Assembly: GCF_019279795.1 (NCBI RefSeq)
Contig: NC_056750.1
Coordinates: forward strand, 698,965,394-699,029,393
Direction of reading: 5' to 3'
DNA from: Protopterus annectens
Taxonomy: Eukaryota > Chordata > Ceratodontiformes > Protopteridae
DNA: 64,000 bases
Position numbers and translations under genes: made by a program. The notes below the pieces were generated by a model. It ran no database searches. It was not told where the DNA came from and saw only the letters and a program-made list of their open reading frames with translations. Positions 21,386-32,030 of the stretch are shown in pieces. Numbering within the stretch: the stretch's first letter is position 1; each line of letters opens with the position of its first letter.

Positions 21386-23709
21386 CTAGCCCTCAGATAT
21401 GATCGACCGTATCCATTTGTGTTGCGTGAGGGAATGCCAGGCTTCTGGTTGCAGTGATAGTCTTCCCCCGACTGCCTCCGAAGGTGGACAGTCAGGCAGC
21501 TCCTCAGGGTTGCTGGAAGGGTTTGTCAGAGAGATTCTCTGCTTCCCTGATTCTGTGGACCCCCCTCCGCCCCTCGGGCGGCGTCTATTATTGTTCCCTC
21601 CTCTGCCTCTGGAGGGAAGTTCACCATGTGCGTCAGGCAGTACTCCCTGAGGTTTGCGGAACCACATTTTCCCACCTTTCTGACCCTTAGGGTATGGTCT
21701 AGATGGGGTAGAAAAATGGACTCCTATGGCAGAGAGAGTCTTGCCTTCCTGCTCGCACCTGGTCAATGTATCCTTCACTTGAGGTCCAAACAAGGCAGAA
21801 CCGTCAAAGGGGGTGTTAGTGAAGGACACCTTGAAGGGGTCGGCAAAGTTGCAAAGCCGCATCCAGGCGTGTCTCCTTAGAGCAACGCCCGTGCCTGCAG
21901 CCCTACTCGCTCCATCGGCGGCATAGGAAATGAGCCGCATGGAGGAGTTTACAATAGAGTTCAGGATCCCTAGCTGGGAGTTGATCTTTTCCTGAGACCC
22001 CGCAGCTGATGGGTCCTGTAAAGTATCACCTAGTTCTTTGAGAAGGTCTCTCTGAAGACAGGTGAAATGGCACAAATAATTTAGCGAACGCATGGCAAAG
22101 GTTGCTGAAGAAAAAATCCGCTTGCCGTACCTATCCATAGTCCTAGATTCCTTATTAGGAGGATGGACAGGAACTGAAGGGTCAGCCAACTCCTTCTTAG
22201 TGGCCGCCGCCACTACCATGGCATCAACGGCGACGCCCTTAGTGAGAAACTGCTTGTCCGAAGGGGCTGTAATAAATTTTGTGGGCCTCCGGGGAGTTGG
22301 TTCCATACTATCCGGAGCCATCCACGCCTTCCAAGCCACCACCTTCATAAGTGGGTCGAAAGGCGAGGACACCCAGGAGGTGGAAGGGTGAGAACCGAAT
22401 GCATCCAGGTACACCGACTCATCCTCAGAAGGATTGAGGGCAGACCAGTTTCCCCTCTGTTTAAGGATCTCTAGGATGTCAGAAAATGAGACATCCTCAG
22501 AGGGGGACCTTGGGGACCCTTCCGAGTCATCCAGATGTCACTGACTCCAGGGAGTCGACATGCTTCCTCTTGCATGTCCTCTTCTGAGGGGGCTCCCCCG
22601 CAGGATCAGGGGAGGCCTCAGAAGAGGAGGATATGCCCAATGGGGTGACCTGGAGCGTTGGTTCTCCACGCTTGGGTTCGGGAGGGTAGGCAAAGGCCGA
22701 AGCAGGCACCATGGAAGGAAGGGCCGATAGGGCCGATCGTGGCACCGGTATCAGAGCCAGCACGCTCCTCATGACCTCAAAGGCACCCCTATCAGGCAGA
22801 GAGGAGGGACCCAGCTCCAAAGAGATGACAGCTCCTCCCGGCACCGAGAGGGATGGCTCCTAGGCCGATGTCGGTGCCGAGCTCACCTGCGCCGATGCTC
22901 CGAGAGGGAGAACAGGGTCGGACAAGGGTCCGATGCCACTCGCCCCCTCGGAACCAACGAGGGAGTCCCGGCACCCGGATCCCTCCAAGGATGGAGCCAA
23001 TGAAGGGATCGGAGCCAAAGGAACCGATAAGGGTGGAATCGGTTCCGACACCCCCACTGTACCAACCCCGACGGCCTCCAGCTCCGAGCTCGAAGGAATT
23101 GTCGGAGGAGGAACTGGAGCAGTTGGGAAGCCGCTATCTGTTGAGACAGGCTATGTAATAACTGGGCAAGCGCCTGCGATTTCAAAAGCCTACTGACTAC
23201 CCTCTCGAGGTCATGGTCTGAAAGCCTGGAAGATCTAGAGGAGTGAGACCTATGGCTCCGCTCCGACAGCAAAGGGGACTTCGGAGCTGACCTGACTGAC
23301 TCCAATAAAGGAGATTGGGAGCGCTTTTGGCTTGGAGATGTCTCTGACACCAAGGTCGGTGCCAACTGAGGCCTCGATGTATCGGTTCCGGCCAGAACCG
23401 ATGAGGCAGAAGAAGGTCCGCTCAGCGCCAGCTCTAGACATGGAGCCGACGGTTTGGCGGGCTTAGAAGGTTTTCCTGATAGAGGCTTGGTAGGAGAACC
23501 TTCAGGCTTCAATAAGCCCCTTAAGATGAGCTTATTTCTATCACTCCTGCAGGACTCTTGGGCTAAAAGCATGACAGATGGAACAAGAGTCCTGCAGGTG
23601 CAGAGGGCCCAAACAATACACACAAGAAGTGTGACCGTCTGTCAGAGACATCTTCTGACAGCACGAGTCACACTTCTTGAATCACGATATCTTGGTATCC
23701 TTAGACACG
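21386..23709 (-). pseudogene. DIRS gag-like protein, copy 2
   Basis: The N-terminus at about 23709-23560 shows the Cys-x2-Cys, DGH-x2-Cys-x2-Cys and Cys-x2-Cys pattern, with stops near VLQE. The Ser-rich segment (RSHSSRSSRLSDHDLERVV) is open, then the frame slips by one near 23110. The middle segment runs to TGA 22527-22529, where the frame changes by +1, as at the equivalent site in copy 1. From 22414 a 342-codon open frame covers STSWVSSPFDPLM, DAMVVAAATKKEL, DRYGKRIFSSATF and a glycine/arginine-rich tail (SRGRGGNNNRRRPRGGGG). It runs on through SEAVGGRLSLQPEAW, which elsewhere belongs to pol, ending in TAG 21386-21388. Confidence 0.87.
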
Positions 23710-24071
23710 GTACCACAGGAACGGGACAACAAAGTCTAAACAAGTATACAAACACAAACACAACACTTGACAGACACTCTTAAAGTTATTACAATAAAAC
23801 AAAATTCCACACACACACCTACTAAAGGAACCTGTATAAACCTACTGTACAAAACTACTATAAAAAAAGGGGGGGGGGGGTAAAGGCCTAACCGCCTTAA
23901 GGGTGGAAAAGAGTAGGAAAACTATTAATAAAGGGAGGGAAGACTAGTTGGGAGACTATTAACACTATTAGAAAAAATCTAGGGAAAAAATATCAATCAA
24001 AAACTAACTATAATTATAAAAAATTTTAAATACGACCTGGAGCCGGTGAAAACGCAACCTCATAGCTGAAG
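23710..24071. other. DIRS copy 2 leader, non-coding
   Basis: A-rich stretch between the gag start region and the right ITR, with a G run at 23870-23880. It is expected to hold the element promoter; no motif is recognised. Confidence 0.5.
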
Positions 24072-24234
24072 CGGCAAACGAGATCTGGGTATATGACACC
24101 TAGCATTATGGGACATTGCATAGCCTCGAGCCGGTAAAAATAGCTCTCGAGCTTTAGTATTAGGCCGAGTCGGAGCCGAGGTTCGGCTCCGAGCCCATCC
24201 AGCAAGAATGAAGGCGAGATTGACAACTTAACAT
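24072..24234. repeat. DIRS copy 2 right inverted terminal repeat
   Basis: Reverse complement of 18008-18200. It contains GGCCGAGTCGGAGCCGAGG followed by TTCGGCTCCGAG, a paired palindrome. Confidence 0.9.
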
Positions 24235-25404
24235 CAAACTTTACAACAAAATGAAGAAACTGTTGCAGAAAAGAGGAAAATCCCAGGATGCAAAAAACTC
24301 CCTTACCAGCTTCAGTAAAAAGCTGAGATCCCTCATAAAATCCTCCACAGCTAGTTACGAAAATAAAATTGCCAAAGATTCCAAAGACAACCACAAGGCA
24401 TTCTATAGTTATATGAAGAATCTAAATGGCAATGCTCAGATCTGCTATGAGCTACAACAGAATGGCATTGAATATACTGATCCCAAGGCTATTGCCAATA
24501 TCCTGGTAGATCAATTCAATGCCAACTTCACCCCCCTCTCACCCCCTAAAGGGCCCATCTCAATAATGAAAGATTGCCAAATTCCGATAGCCACACAGGT
24601 AAAAACCGCACTGTCCAAAGCTAAGAATACATCATCCATGGGACCAGATGACATCCCGGGCTGTGTACTACATGAACTACAAAATTAACTGGCACCTCAC
24701 CTAAGTGTCATGTTTCATCATAGCCTCCTCTCAGGCTTTGTGCCCACTAAGTGGCGCACAGATACAGTTATCCCTCTCCACAAGGGGAATCCACCTTAGA
24801 TCCTGGGAACTACTGCCCCATCAGTCGGACGAACCTGATCTGCAAGGCCATGGGTTATCATGGAACCTATAAACAAAGACATTGGCAACCTTCAAACACT
24901 GGACCACACCCAGTTTGGGTTTGTGAATGGCCGATCTTGTCTGCTAAACCTGACTGACTTCTTTGATTCAGTCTCCAGAGCTGTGGACGAGGGTAAGGTG
25001 GTCCACACAGCCTATATGGACCTCGCCAAGGCCTTTGACACCATCCCCTACTCTGCAATCATAGATAAACTTACTAAGCTGGGCATTAATCCCTATATCA
25101 CTCGATGGGTTGCCAACTGTCTTACTGACAGAACCCACACTGTAAAAGTAGCAGACTCCAAATCCAGCTCCAGACAAGTGACAAGTGGAGTACCTCATGG
25201 TTCAGTCATGGGACCGCTCTTGTTTGGCATCTACTTCTCTGAAGTACAGGCCAACACTAAGGGACACTGGCTAACAAAGTTTGTAGATGACTGCAAACTG
25301 GGAGCCATTATCAAATTTCCAAATGATGTGGATATTCTACAAAAGGGCCTTACAGAAACAGATGTTTGGTGCCAGAGCCATAGGCTCAAGCTCAATGCCA
25401 AGAA
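24235..25404 (+). mobile_element. CR1/L2/Rex-type LINE, segment 2 of 3
   Basis: Continuation of the LINE from 18007 after DIRS copy 2. It carries the reverse transcriptase N-terminal and palm regions. It ends at LKLNAKK, where DIRS copy 3 begins, and resumes at 31210. Confidence 0.86.
24251..25404 (+). pseudogene. LINE reverse transcriptase, N-terminal and palm part
   Basis: Target-primed reverse transcriptase. In order: KKLRSLIKSSTASYENKIA linker, FYSYMKNLNG, the NTSSMGPDDIPGCVL motif (RT block 0/1), a TAA after LHELQN at 24686-24688, then PTKWRTDTVIPLHKGNPP with another stop. After a frame change come TLDHTQFGFVNGRSCLLNL, AYMDLAKAFDTIPYSAII (palm Asp), SGVPHGSVMGPLLFGIY and FVDDCKLGAI (the A/YxDD active site as FVDD). 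At least two stops and one frame change inactivate it. The remainder of the protein lies beyond DIRS copy 3. Confidence 0.88.
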
Positions 25405-25578
25405 AAAAGAAGTTATGTACTCACCATAACGTTCCATCTGAGTAGATACTTCATTTGTCTGCAACCTGTAGGTGTCGGATCCGACCTTGGATCCGATCCG
25501 GCAGCTTTCCAAGCTCCAAGATCCGAGCTCCTAGCTCCTCCCCCCTACCACCAACCACATTACCTCAGATCGTTTTTT
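25405..25578. repeat. DIRS copy 3 left inverted terminal repeat
   Basis: Reverse complement of 31044-31209. Shared blocks are GTCGGATCCGACC, AAGCTCCAAGATC, GGAGCTAGGAGCT (complemented) and ATTACCTCAGATCGTTTTT. Confidence 0.9.
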
Positions 25579-25654
25579 TTGCCTCACCAACTCGAGACAG
25601 AAACCAACTCCGAATGATCAAAAAAATTCCCGACAGGTTCAGGGGATGGCAGGT

Positions 25655-25765
25655 GGGGGTCGGTTGCAGACAAATGAAGTATCTACTCAGATGGAACGTT
25701 ATGGTGAGTACATAACTTCTTTATCTGAAGTAGTTACTTCATTTGATCTGCAACCTGTGGGACAG
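25655..25765. repeat. DIRS copy 3 internal complementary region
   Basis: GGTTGCAGACAAATGAAGTA to ACATAACTTCTT complements the left end. TATCTGAAGTAGTTACTTCA to GATCTGCAACCTGTGGG complements the right end. The junction of the two halves lies at about 25720. Confidence 0.9.
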
Positions 25766-25800
25766 AGTCCCCAGCTAACCTACAAGAACCTGGGTGGTCC

Positions 25801-26817
25801 TTACGGAAGGATATTCCGAAGCACCGCGGAGCCAAAAGAAGCCCTACTCCTGGAAATCATATCCAGTTTGTAATGAGAAATGAATGTATGAGATGAGGAC
25901 CAGGTAGCTGCTGAACAAATATCGTCTACTGGAACCCTAGACCAAAAGGCTGTTGAGGTAGCTACAGATCTTGTGGAATGAGGACGGACGCCAGATGGCT
26001 TACCAGATGAAGTGTATCCCAGCATAATGCACTGACAGATCCAATTTGCTACAGTCACTTTAGCAATTGCCTTGCCCATGGCTGACTTTGCATAAGAAAC
26101 AAACAACTGGTCCGACTTGCGAAATTCTCTAGTCCTATGCAAGTAAAAACGCAGTTGTCTGTGTACATCCAATTTGTGCAAAATGTATTCGCCTTTGTTG
26201 TGAAAATTTGGGAAAAATACAGGAAGATTTATTGATTGATTAATATTTGATTCTGTAGCCACCTTAGGCAAGAAAGACGGATTAGTCCTGAGGGACACTC
26301 TATCTTTGTGAAAGATAAGGTACAGAGGTTTGATACACAGAGCTTGTAATTCTGAAACCCTCTTGGCTGAAGTAATAGCCACCAAGAAAGCCATTTTCCA
26401 AGATAAGAACTTCAACGGAACCGAGGCCGCAGGCTCGAAAGGTGGTCTTGTCAAAGTTTGCAAGACCAGAGTGAGATCCCACGGGGGAACCACAGTCTTA
26501 ACAGGTAGTTTCAAAAGAAAAACGCCTCTTAAGAAGGTTTTGCACAACTTTGTAGATGCTAAGGAGCCTATGCCGTCCCCCACATGAAAATGGGAGATGG
26601 CCGCCAACTGCACCTTGACTGTGGAGGCACTTGCTCCCTGCCTAAAAAGCAGGGAAAGGAAGTCCAGAATATTCGGAATAGGGACAGTAAATGGGTCCAA
26701 GTCTTTGTCTTTGGCCCAGATGGAAAAACTTTTCCATTTACTGTTGTAAAGTTTTCTGGTAGACGGTTTATGAGCCACCACTAGAATGGCCTTAATGGGG
26801 ATGAGATACTGGGAGTC
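25801..26817 (-). CDS. DIRS tyrosine recombinase (YR), copy 3, uninterrupted core
   Basis: Recombinase that would integrate the circular DIRS intermediate in the nucleus. From 26817 to the stop at 25801 the frame is open (about 338 codons) and includes both YR domains. The core-binding domain has VAHKPSTRKLYNSKWKSFS and STVKVQLAAISHFHVG. The catalytic domain has TSAKRVSELQAL (box I Arg, codon 26359-26361), HSTRSVATS (His-x-x-Arg), SHTFISHYKLD (His and nucleophile Tyr). No ATG occurs at the open-frame start: 26781 is GTG and a TAG lies at 26818-26820. The usual N-terminal extension (PLMARTPSISSP) is in another frame overlapping pol, so a 1-nt frameshift probably separates it. Catalytic core intact; full protein probably not. 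Confidence 0.88.
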   Translation of the reverse strand, partial: DSQYLIPIKAILVVAHKPSTRKLYNSKWKSFSIWAKDKDLDPFTVPIPNILDFLSLLFRQGASASTVKVQLAAISHFHVGDGIGSLASTKLCKTFLRGVFLLKLPVKTVVPPWDLTLVLQTLTRPPFEPAASVPLKFLSWKMAFLVAITSAKRVSELQALCIKPLYLIFHKDRVSLRTNPSFLPKVATESNINQSINLPVFFPNFHNKGEYILHKLDVHRQLRFYLHRTREFRKSDQLFVSYAKSAMGKAIAKVTVANWICQCIMLGYTSSGKPSGVRPHSTRSVATSTAFWSRVPVDDICSAATWSSSHTFISHYKLDMISRSRASFGSAVLRNILP

Positions 26818-26824
26818 CTAGCCA

Positions 26825-28764
26825 TTAATGGAACTGGATCAACCAAGCAGCAAGTTTGAGATTGACCAGGTTTGGGGTATGGCATCTCGCTGGATGCGAG
26901 ATTAGGTCTGGACTGGGATCCAGAATCCATGGAGGAGCCACACTGTGAGACCGCAGAAAGGGGAACCAGATTTGTCGAGGCCAGAATGGGGCTATGAGGA
27001 TAACTCTGCTCCCCAACCGACAGGCTTTCTGGATGAATTTCATCATGAGTGGGAGGGGGTATAAGCATAAAGGAGTCCGGGAGGCCAAGCATGGACTAGA
27101 GCGTCTCTGGGGTTCTCCCCTCTGGGGGGAACTATCGCGAAGTACTCGCTGCATTTTGTGTTTAAAGGAGAAGCGAAAAGATTGCAGCGAGGCTGACCCC
27201 ATTTGTGGAAGATCTGCTTCGCAACAGATGGATTCAGAGACCACTCGTATGGAGTGAGGAGCACTCGACTTAGCTTGTCCGCTAATATGTTGGACCATCC
27301 CGGAATGTGCGTTGCTATCAGAAAGCGGTTGGTGGAAATCACCCATTCCCACACTCTCATGGCTTCTCGACACAGGGGATAAGATCTGGTCCCTCCTTGT
27401 TTGTTTATATACCAGACTACTGACATGTTGTCTGTCTGGATTGCAATAGTCCCTAGGGGAAGAAGGTCGTGGAGAGCTTGCAATGCCAAAAGCACTGCCC
27501 TCATCTCTAGGACATTGATATGCAATGCGGTCTCTAGGGAAGTTCACGTGCCTTGAACGGATCTGCCTGAACAATGCCCCCCCCACCCGAGGCAAGAAGC
27601 GTCCGTGGTCAACGTGAAGCCGACCGGGAATCACAAAGGGCCTCCCTTCTCTGAGTTCCTGTGCCTGTAACCACCACAGAAGGGAGTCCCTGCACACCCT
27701 GCTCAGGGGGGTTGGCGTGCATAACGGGTGGATTGACAGGGATCATTGGACTTGAAGGGTCCATTGTAATATGTGCATTCGCAGACAGGCATGAAGAGAG
27801 AGACCGATCACTGCTGACATAGACCCCAGTGCCCTCAGGACTAACTCCGCTGGAGGAGCAGGGCTCCGAAGAAGGGCTAACACCTGATACGACAAGCTGT
27901 TCAACCTGACTGACGTTAGAACAACTTGGGAGATTTGTGTATCTAACCTGGCCCCTATGAATTCTAGGGCTTGAGTGGGGCACAGGCAGGACTTCTGCTC
28001 ATTCACTGAGATGCCTAGGTTGTGGGCCAGAGACAGAGCATAGTCTCTCGCCACACAGAGCTGATGCCTGTTGGTCGTGGTGAGGAGCCAGTCGTCTAGG
28101 TAAGGGAAGACCTGAATGCCCTGGAGTCTCAGGTGGGCTGCAACCACTGCCATGACCTTGGTGAACACTCTGGGGGCTGAGGTGAGGCCGAATGGAAGAA
28201 CCCTGAATTGATAATGACTGGCTCCGAGCTGGAAGCAGAGGAACCTCCTGGATCGTCTGTCCATTAATATGTGGTAATACGCATCCTTGAGGTCTAACGA
28301 GCACATCCAGTCGTTCTCCCGCAGAAGGGGGAGAATTGATTGGAGAGTGACCATCCGGAACTTTTCCTTGGGTATGAACAGATTCAAAGCGGAAAGGTCT
28401 AAGATGGGTCTGAGGTCCCCCGTTTTCTTTGGCACCAAAAAGAACCTGGAGTAATAACCCAATCCAGACTGATCTGGGGGGACGGGCTGGATCTTTTTCT
28501 TAGCAGCTTTGAAATCTCCAAAGCCGCTGCCTCCCTCTGATCGGGTGGGACATCGGGGAGACGTCTGGGTTTGGGGGGAAGGTTTATGAATGGAAAGGAG
28601 TATCCTCTGGATATGATCCGGAGCACCCATCGATCTGTTGTAAGGGACTCCCAGTTTGACAGGTGCTCCGACAACCGCCCTCTGACTGCCTCCAGAGAGG
28701 GACAGTCGGGAAAGCCCTCAGGGCTGTTGCGCGGGTCTGTCCGAGAAAAGTTCTCTAGACCCAA
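26825..28764 (-). pseudogene. DIRS pol (RT-RNase H), copy 3
   Basis: The pol N-terminal linker (LEAVRGRLSEHLSNWES to LRKR) lies in the gag frame. A frame change at about 28500 leads into a 295-codon open RT to 27743: RFFLVPKKTGDLRPILDLS, CSLDLKDAYYHILMD, PFGLTSAPRVFTK, FPYLDDWLL (YLDD intact) and the thumb (LEFIGARLDT). A stop follows TLQVQ at 27743. The RNase H region changes frame near 27610 and has a TGA before LHINVLEMRAVLL. It is then open to 27043 with IQTDNMSVVWYIN (catalytic Asp kept, 27430-27432) and THIPGWSN. The C-terminal domain ends near 26825 (WPRQIWFPF). The RT core looks almost undamaged. Confidence 0.92.
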
Positions 28765-28851
28765 AATTACGTGGCCCCCCCCGCCTCTGGGTCGGCGTCC
28801 ACCTTGTCCTCCTCTGCCTCTAGAGGACGAGTGGTCCGCAGCAGGATGGGA

Positions 28852-30855
28852 TTACTGAGACTTACAGAACCACAGCTTTTTTTGTCCCCTCTGATTTCTG
28901 GAGAAGGATCTTTGGGTATTAGAGAAGCGGTCTCCGACGGCAGACAGCATCTTCCCATCCTTTTCGCTTTGGACCAGCGTGTCGCAAACAGTTTTGCCAA
29001 ACAAGGCAGAACCATCAAAAGGGGCATTCGCGAAGGACGCCTTGAAGGGATCCATGAAGTCGCACAGACGGGGCCAGGAGAGACGTCGCAAGATGACCAC
29101 GGCTCCGCTATCTCTAGTTGCATGGGAGAGAAGCCGCATAGATGTATTGGAGATGGATTTCAGAGTGGCCATTCGAGTCTCAAAAACCTTTTTGTCTGGG
29201 ACCGACATGGACTCCGGGGGGGCTGCAGCATATTCCTTAATCAAGTCTCGCTGTAGCCTAATGGTATGTGCCATATAGTTCAGCGCCCTTATGGAAAAGG
29301 TTGCTGAAGCAAACATCCGCTTCCCAATCCAGTCAAGCGCTCGAGATTCCTTATCCGGCGGGTGAACCAAAGAACTCTCCTGCGCGAGTTCTTTCTTGGT
29401 GGCTGCCGCCACCAACATAGCATCAACGGGGGTTCCTTTGGCCCAAGACGGTCTATCTGTGGGTGGGCTGAGGACTTTATCGGGGTGCCTAGGGATTGGC
29501 TCCACGGTGTCGGGCTCCTTCCAAGCCCTGGTGGTAATTAAGTCCACCAGGGGGTCGGCCGGAGGGGACACCCAGGAGGTAGATGGGCCTGCCTCAAAGG
29601 CCTCCAGGAACATGGACTCATCAAGGGAGGGCTTTTGGGCTGACCACCCCCCTCTGATATGCAACATTTCCATGATGTCTCAGGGCTCGTCCACGGGTTG
29701 TTGTTCCTCCACGGGAACTAGCTGGAGGGCTTGGGCAGGCTGTCCCGATGGACGGATGATGGAAGACAGACCCTCATACAGTGGGGGTACGGGTAGATCC
29801 GAAGCCCAGGTTGAGGATCTGGAGGACCTCAACAGTACCCTCTCCACTACCTCAAAAGCCGAAGGAGAGCCACTCTCGCCAGCCTCTGAGAGCAATCTCC
29901 TCGGATCCAAGGAAGGGATCGGGGTCGGAGCCAATGCAGTCGGCGCCAAGGCAGAGGTGTGCTCCAACGCCAACAGCACTGAAGACACAGCAACTCCCAT
30001 GGATCCGACGCTCAGCCCTCAGCCCCGAGAGCTCGGGTCCGACAAGCTCGAAGGTATAGTCGGCGTCGAAGAGACCACAGCTATCGGCGCCGACAATTCC
30101 TCGGGTCCAAAAGGGCCTGGATCCGATGACTCCGAGACCCGAAAACGAGTCGGAGAAGGAGTGATCGGGGCCGCACTCCCCCCCAGAGGGGGGGGGGCAA
30201 GAGCATCCCCATCTGTATTTGGGTCTGCAAGAACCAACGCATCATCCGATCCATATCCGCTTCGGAGATGCTTCGGGTTGACCTGGATGAAGTAGTAGAG
30301 GCGGGCCGGGAGGGCCGCCTCGAAGATCTCGAGGGAGACCTGTCCTCCTCCTCCGGCTCCGGTGAAAAACAGGGTGAACGGCGCCGAGAGGAGGGGGATC
30401 CAGAGACCCTCGAGGGAGACTTAAGCAGGTTTCACTGGCAGAGCCGAAGGATGAGATTCAGCCTGCCTTTTGTGGGACTTATGTCCTTCCTTATCCTTGT
30501 GCCTCTTCTCTCTAAGGGAAGAGGCACTAGTTTCCCCAGAGCTCAAACCCGATGAGGGAGGTTGAGTCCCGGGTAGAGGTAAGTGGATAGACGGCGCCGA
30601 AGCTGCCGAAGCAGCTGGAGCCCGAACGGGAGAGGAAGAAGAAGCCGACTCCTGGGGGAGCTTTCCCGCCAGGATCAGCTTGTTCTTCCTATCCCGAAGT
30701 GCCCGGGGGTTAAAGGCTGCGCAGATCTGGCAGGCCTCTGACAAATGGGCTGCTGCCAGGCACAAAACGCACTGAGTGTGGCCATCAGCTGGGGAAAGCT
30801 TGTGGCCACACTCAGTACATTTAGAAAAAACGGCCTTAGGCCCTTCAGACATCAT
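28852..30855 (-). pseudogene. DIRS gag-like protein, copy 3
   Basis: All recognisable gag segments lie in one frame, broken only by stops: TAA 30421-30423, TGA 30019-30021, TGA 29680-29682, and a stop at 28852. It begins MMSEGPKAVFSKCTECGHKL with the zinc pattern CTEC, DGHTQCVLC, CQIC, then a Lys/His-rich stretch (KRHKDKEGHKSHKRQ) and a Ser/Pro-rich middle. The C-terminal half is open for 274 codons from 29673: STSWVSPPADPLVDL, DAMLVAAATKKELAQ, WIGKRMFASATF, LRRLSWPRLCDF, FANAPFDGSALFGK. Unlike copies 1 and 2 there is no +1 change in the middle. Confidence 0.88.
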
Positions 30856-31043
30856 TCACACACACACCCAGGGGAGTGAAGATAAGCTAGTAATTAAATT
30901 AACAAAAAAGGGACCAAAACTAGCACAAGAAGTAGAAAAAGGGACTAACACACAAACAACGACAACTTTGTTTGAAAAAAGTTGGTTTAAAACCAGCAAT
31001 GATCTCACCCAGCCAGGAGCTCTTCACAGGGAAGCTTCTTCAG

Positions 31044-31209
31044 CCGCGGCAAAAAACGATCTGAGGTAATGTGGTTGGTAGTAGGGGATTATGGGTAGGG
31101 GGGAGGAGCTAGGAGCTCAGATCTTGGAGCTTGGAAAGCTGCCGGATCGGATCCGAGGTCGGATCCGACACCCACAGGTTGCAGATCAAATGAAGTAACT
31201 ACTTCAGAT
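31044..31209. repeat. DIRS copy 3 right inverted terminal repeat
   Basis: Reverse complement of 25405-25578. It carries GGATCGGATCCGAGG followed by TCGGATCCGACACCC, two 10-bp palindromes in tandem. Confidence 0.9.
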
Positions 31210-32030
31210 TTTATAGTTATCCCCTTTGGGAAAAAACATGTATCCATGAATTACCACAGAGGTGGCAGTACACTAAATACCGAAAGTGTGATAAGAGACT
31301 TAGGGACACAGCTGGACAGTGGTCTCACCTTCGATAACCACATCACCACAACAGTCAGGAACTCCTTCTATGTGGCACACCTCATCACTAAGGGCTTTTC
31401 ATCCAGAAAAATGGAGGTCGTTTTCCCACTGTACTCATTCCTCATTAGACCCATTATAGAATACAACACCCCATTTAGTATGTACCTCTCAAGACATCTC
31501 AACAACTGGAAAGACCGCAGAAATACCTCATTAAAAGAATCACAGGCCTAAAGCAGATGCCCTATGCTGACCATCTAAAAAAACTCCAACTATACTCTGT
31601 TGAATATTGTCTACTCAGAGGCAGTCTATGCTTAACATACAAGGCCATGTCAAACCCAGAGCTGTTGGCGATGCTACACTTAAAGAAATCCCAATCCCTC
31701 AGAGCCACATGTTCCGGGGATCTAAACCTTGTCATCACAATGAACAAAACATGCTGGAGGGATAGGTTCCTGACCCAGAGACTCCCCAGACTCTGGAATA
31801 GACTGCCCATACATATCAAGCAAAGCGCCTCTTTGGCCCACTTCAAAAGGAACCTTGACGATTGGATGGGAGATAGGAAATTCACCTCGGGGATCATATC
31901 AGTTGCCCTGCAAGACAGAGGTCCAGGGAAGTAAATATTGTTGGAAGAAATAGCCAGGGAATTGTTATGGCTAGGCTTGTATAGGGTCTAGGGCCGATAG
32001 CCTAGCACCAACCTATGAACCTGTGAATGT
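31210..32030 (+). mobile_element. CR1/L2/Rex-type LINE, segment 3 of 3 with 3' end
   Basis: The LINE resumes directly after DIRS copy 3. It encodes the RT C-terminus in two frames: VIPFGKKHVSMNYHRGGST to FLIRPIIEYNTPF (31215-31551), and QMPYADHLKKLQLYSVEY to LDDWMGDRKF (31557-31934), ending GPGK-stop. The PRLWNRLPIHI block followed by FKRNLDDW is typical of CR1/L2/Rex LINE C-termini. The 3' UTR (TAGCCTAGCACCAACCTATG) ends in degenerate repeats of an 8-mer, matching the copy at 54105-54304. The frame change near 31550 makes it defective. Confidence 0.87.

Larger units (their letters stand above)
18008..24234 (-). mobile_element. DIRS retrotransposon copy 2, complete but decayed, inside the LINE
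   Basis: 6.2-kb minus-strand element of the same subfamily as copy 1. It is inserted antisense into the LINE between its endonuclease and RT regions. ITRs, ICR, gag, pol and YR are all present in normal order. Damage is mainly nonsense codons plus a few frameshifts, less than in the old plus-strand copy. No target duplication is evident: the LINE reads into the left end at ATAAATG and resumes just after GACAACTTAACAT. Confidence 0.93.
25405..31209 (-). mobile_element. DIRS retrotransposon copy 3, second subfamily, inside the LINE
   Basis: 5.8-kb minus-strand element, GC-richer than its surroundings, with a full set of ITRs, ICR, gag, pol and YR. It shares the outermost GAAGTTATGTACTCACCATA with the other copies. 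The rest of its ITR is different (CTGCAACCTGTAGGTGTCGG, GGATCCGATCCGGCAG) and its proteins differ clearly from copies 1, 2 and 4. It is inserted antisense inside the LINE RT region. gag and pol have stops and two frame changes in pol. The recombinase core is uninterrupted, so this is the best-preserved copy. Confidence 0.93.
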
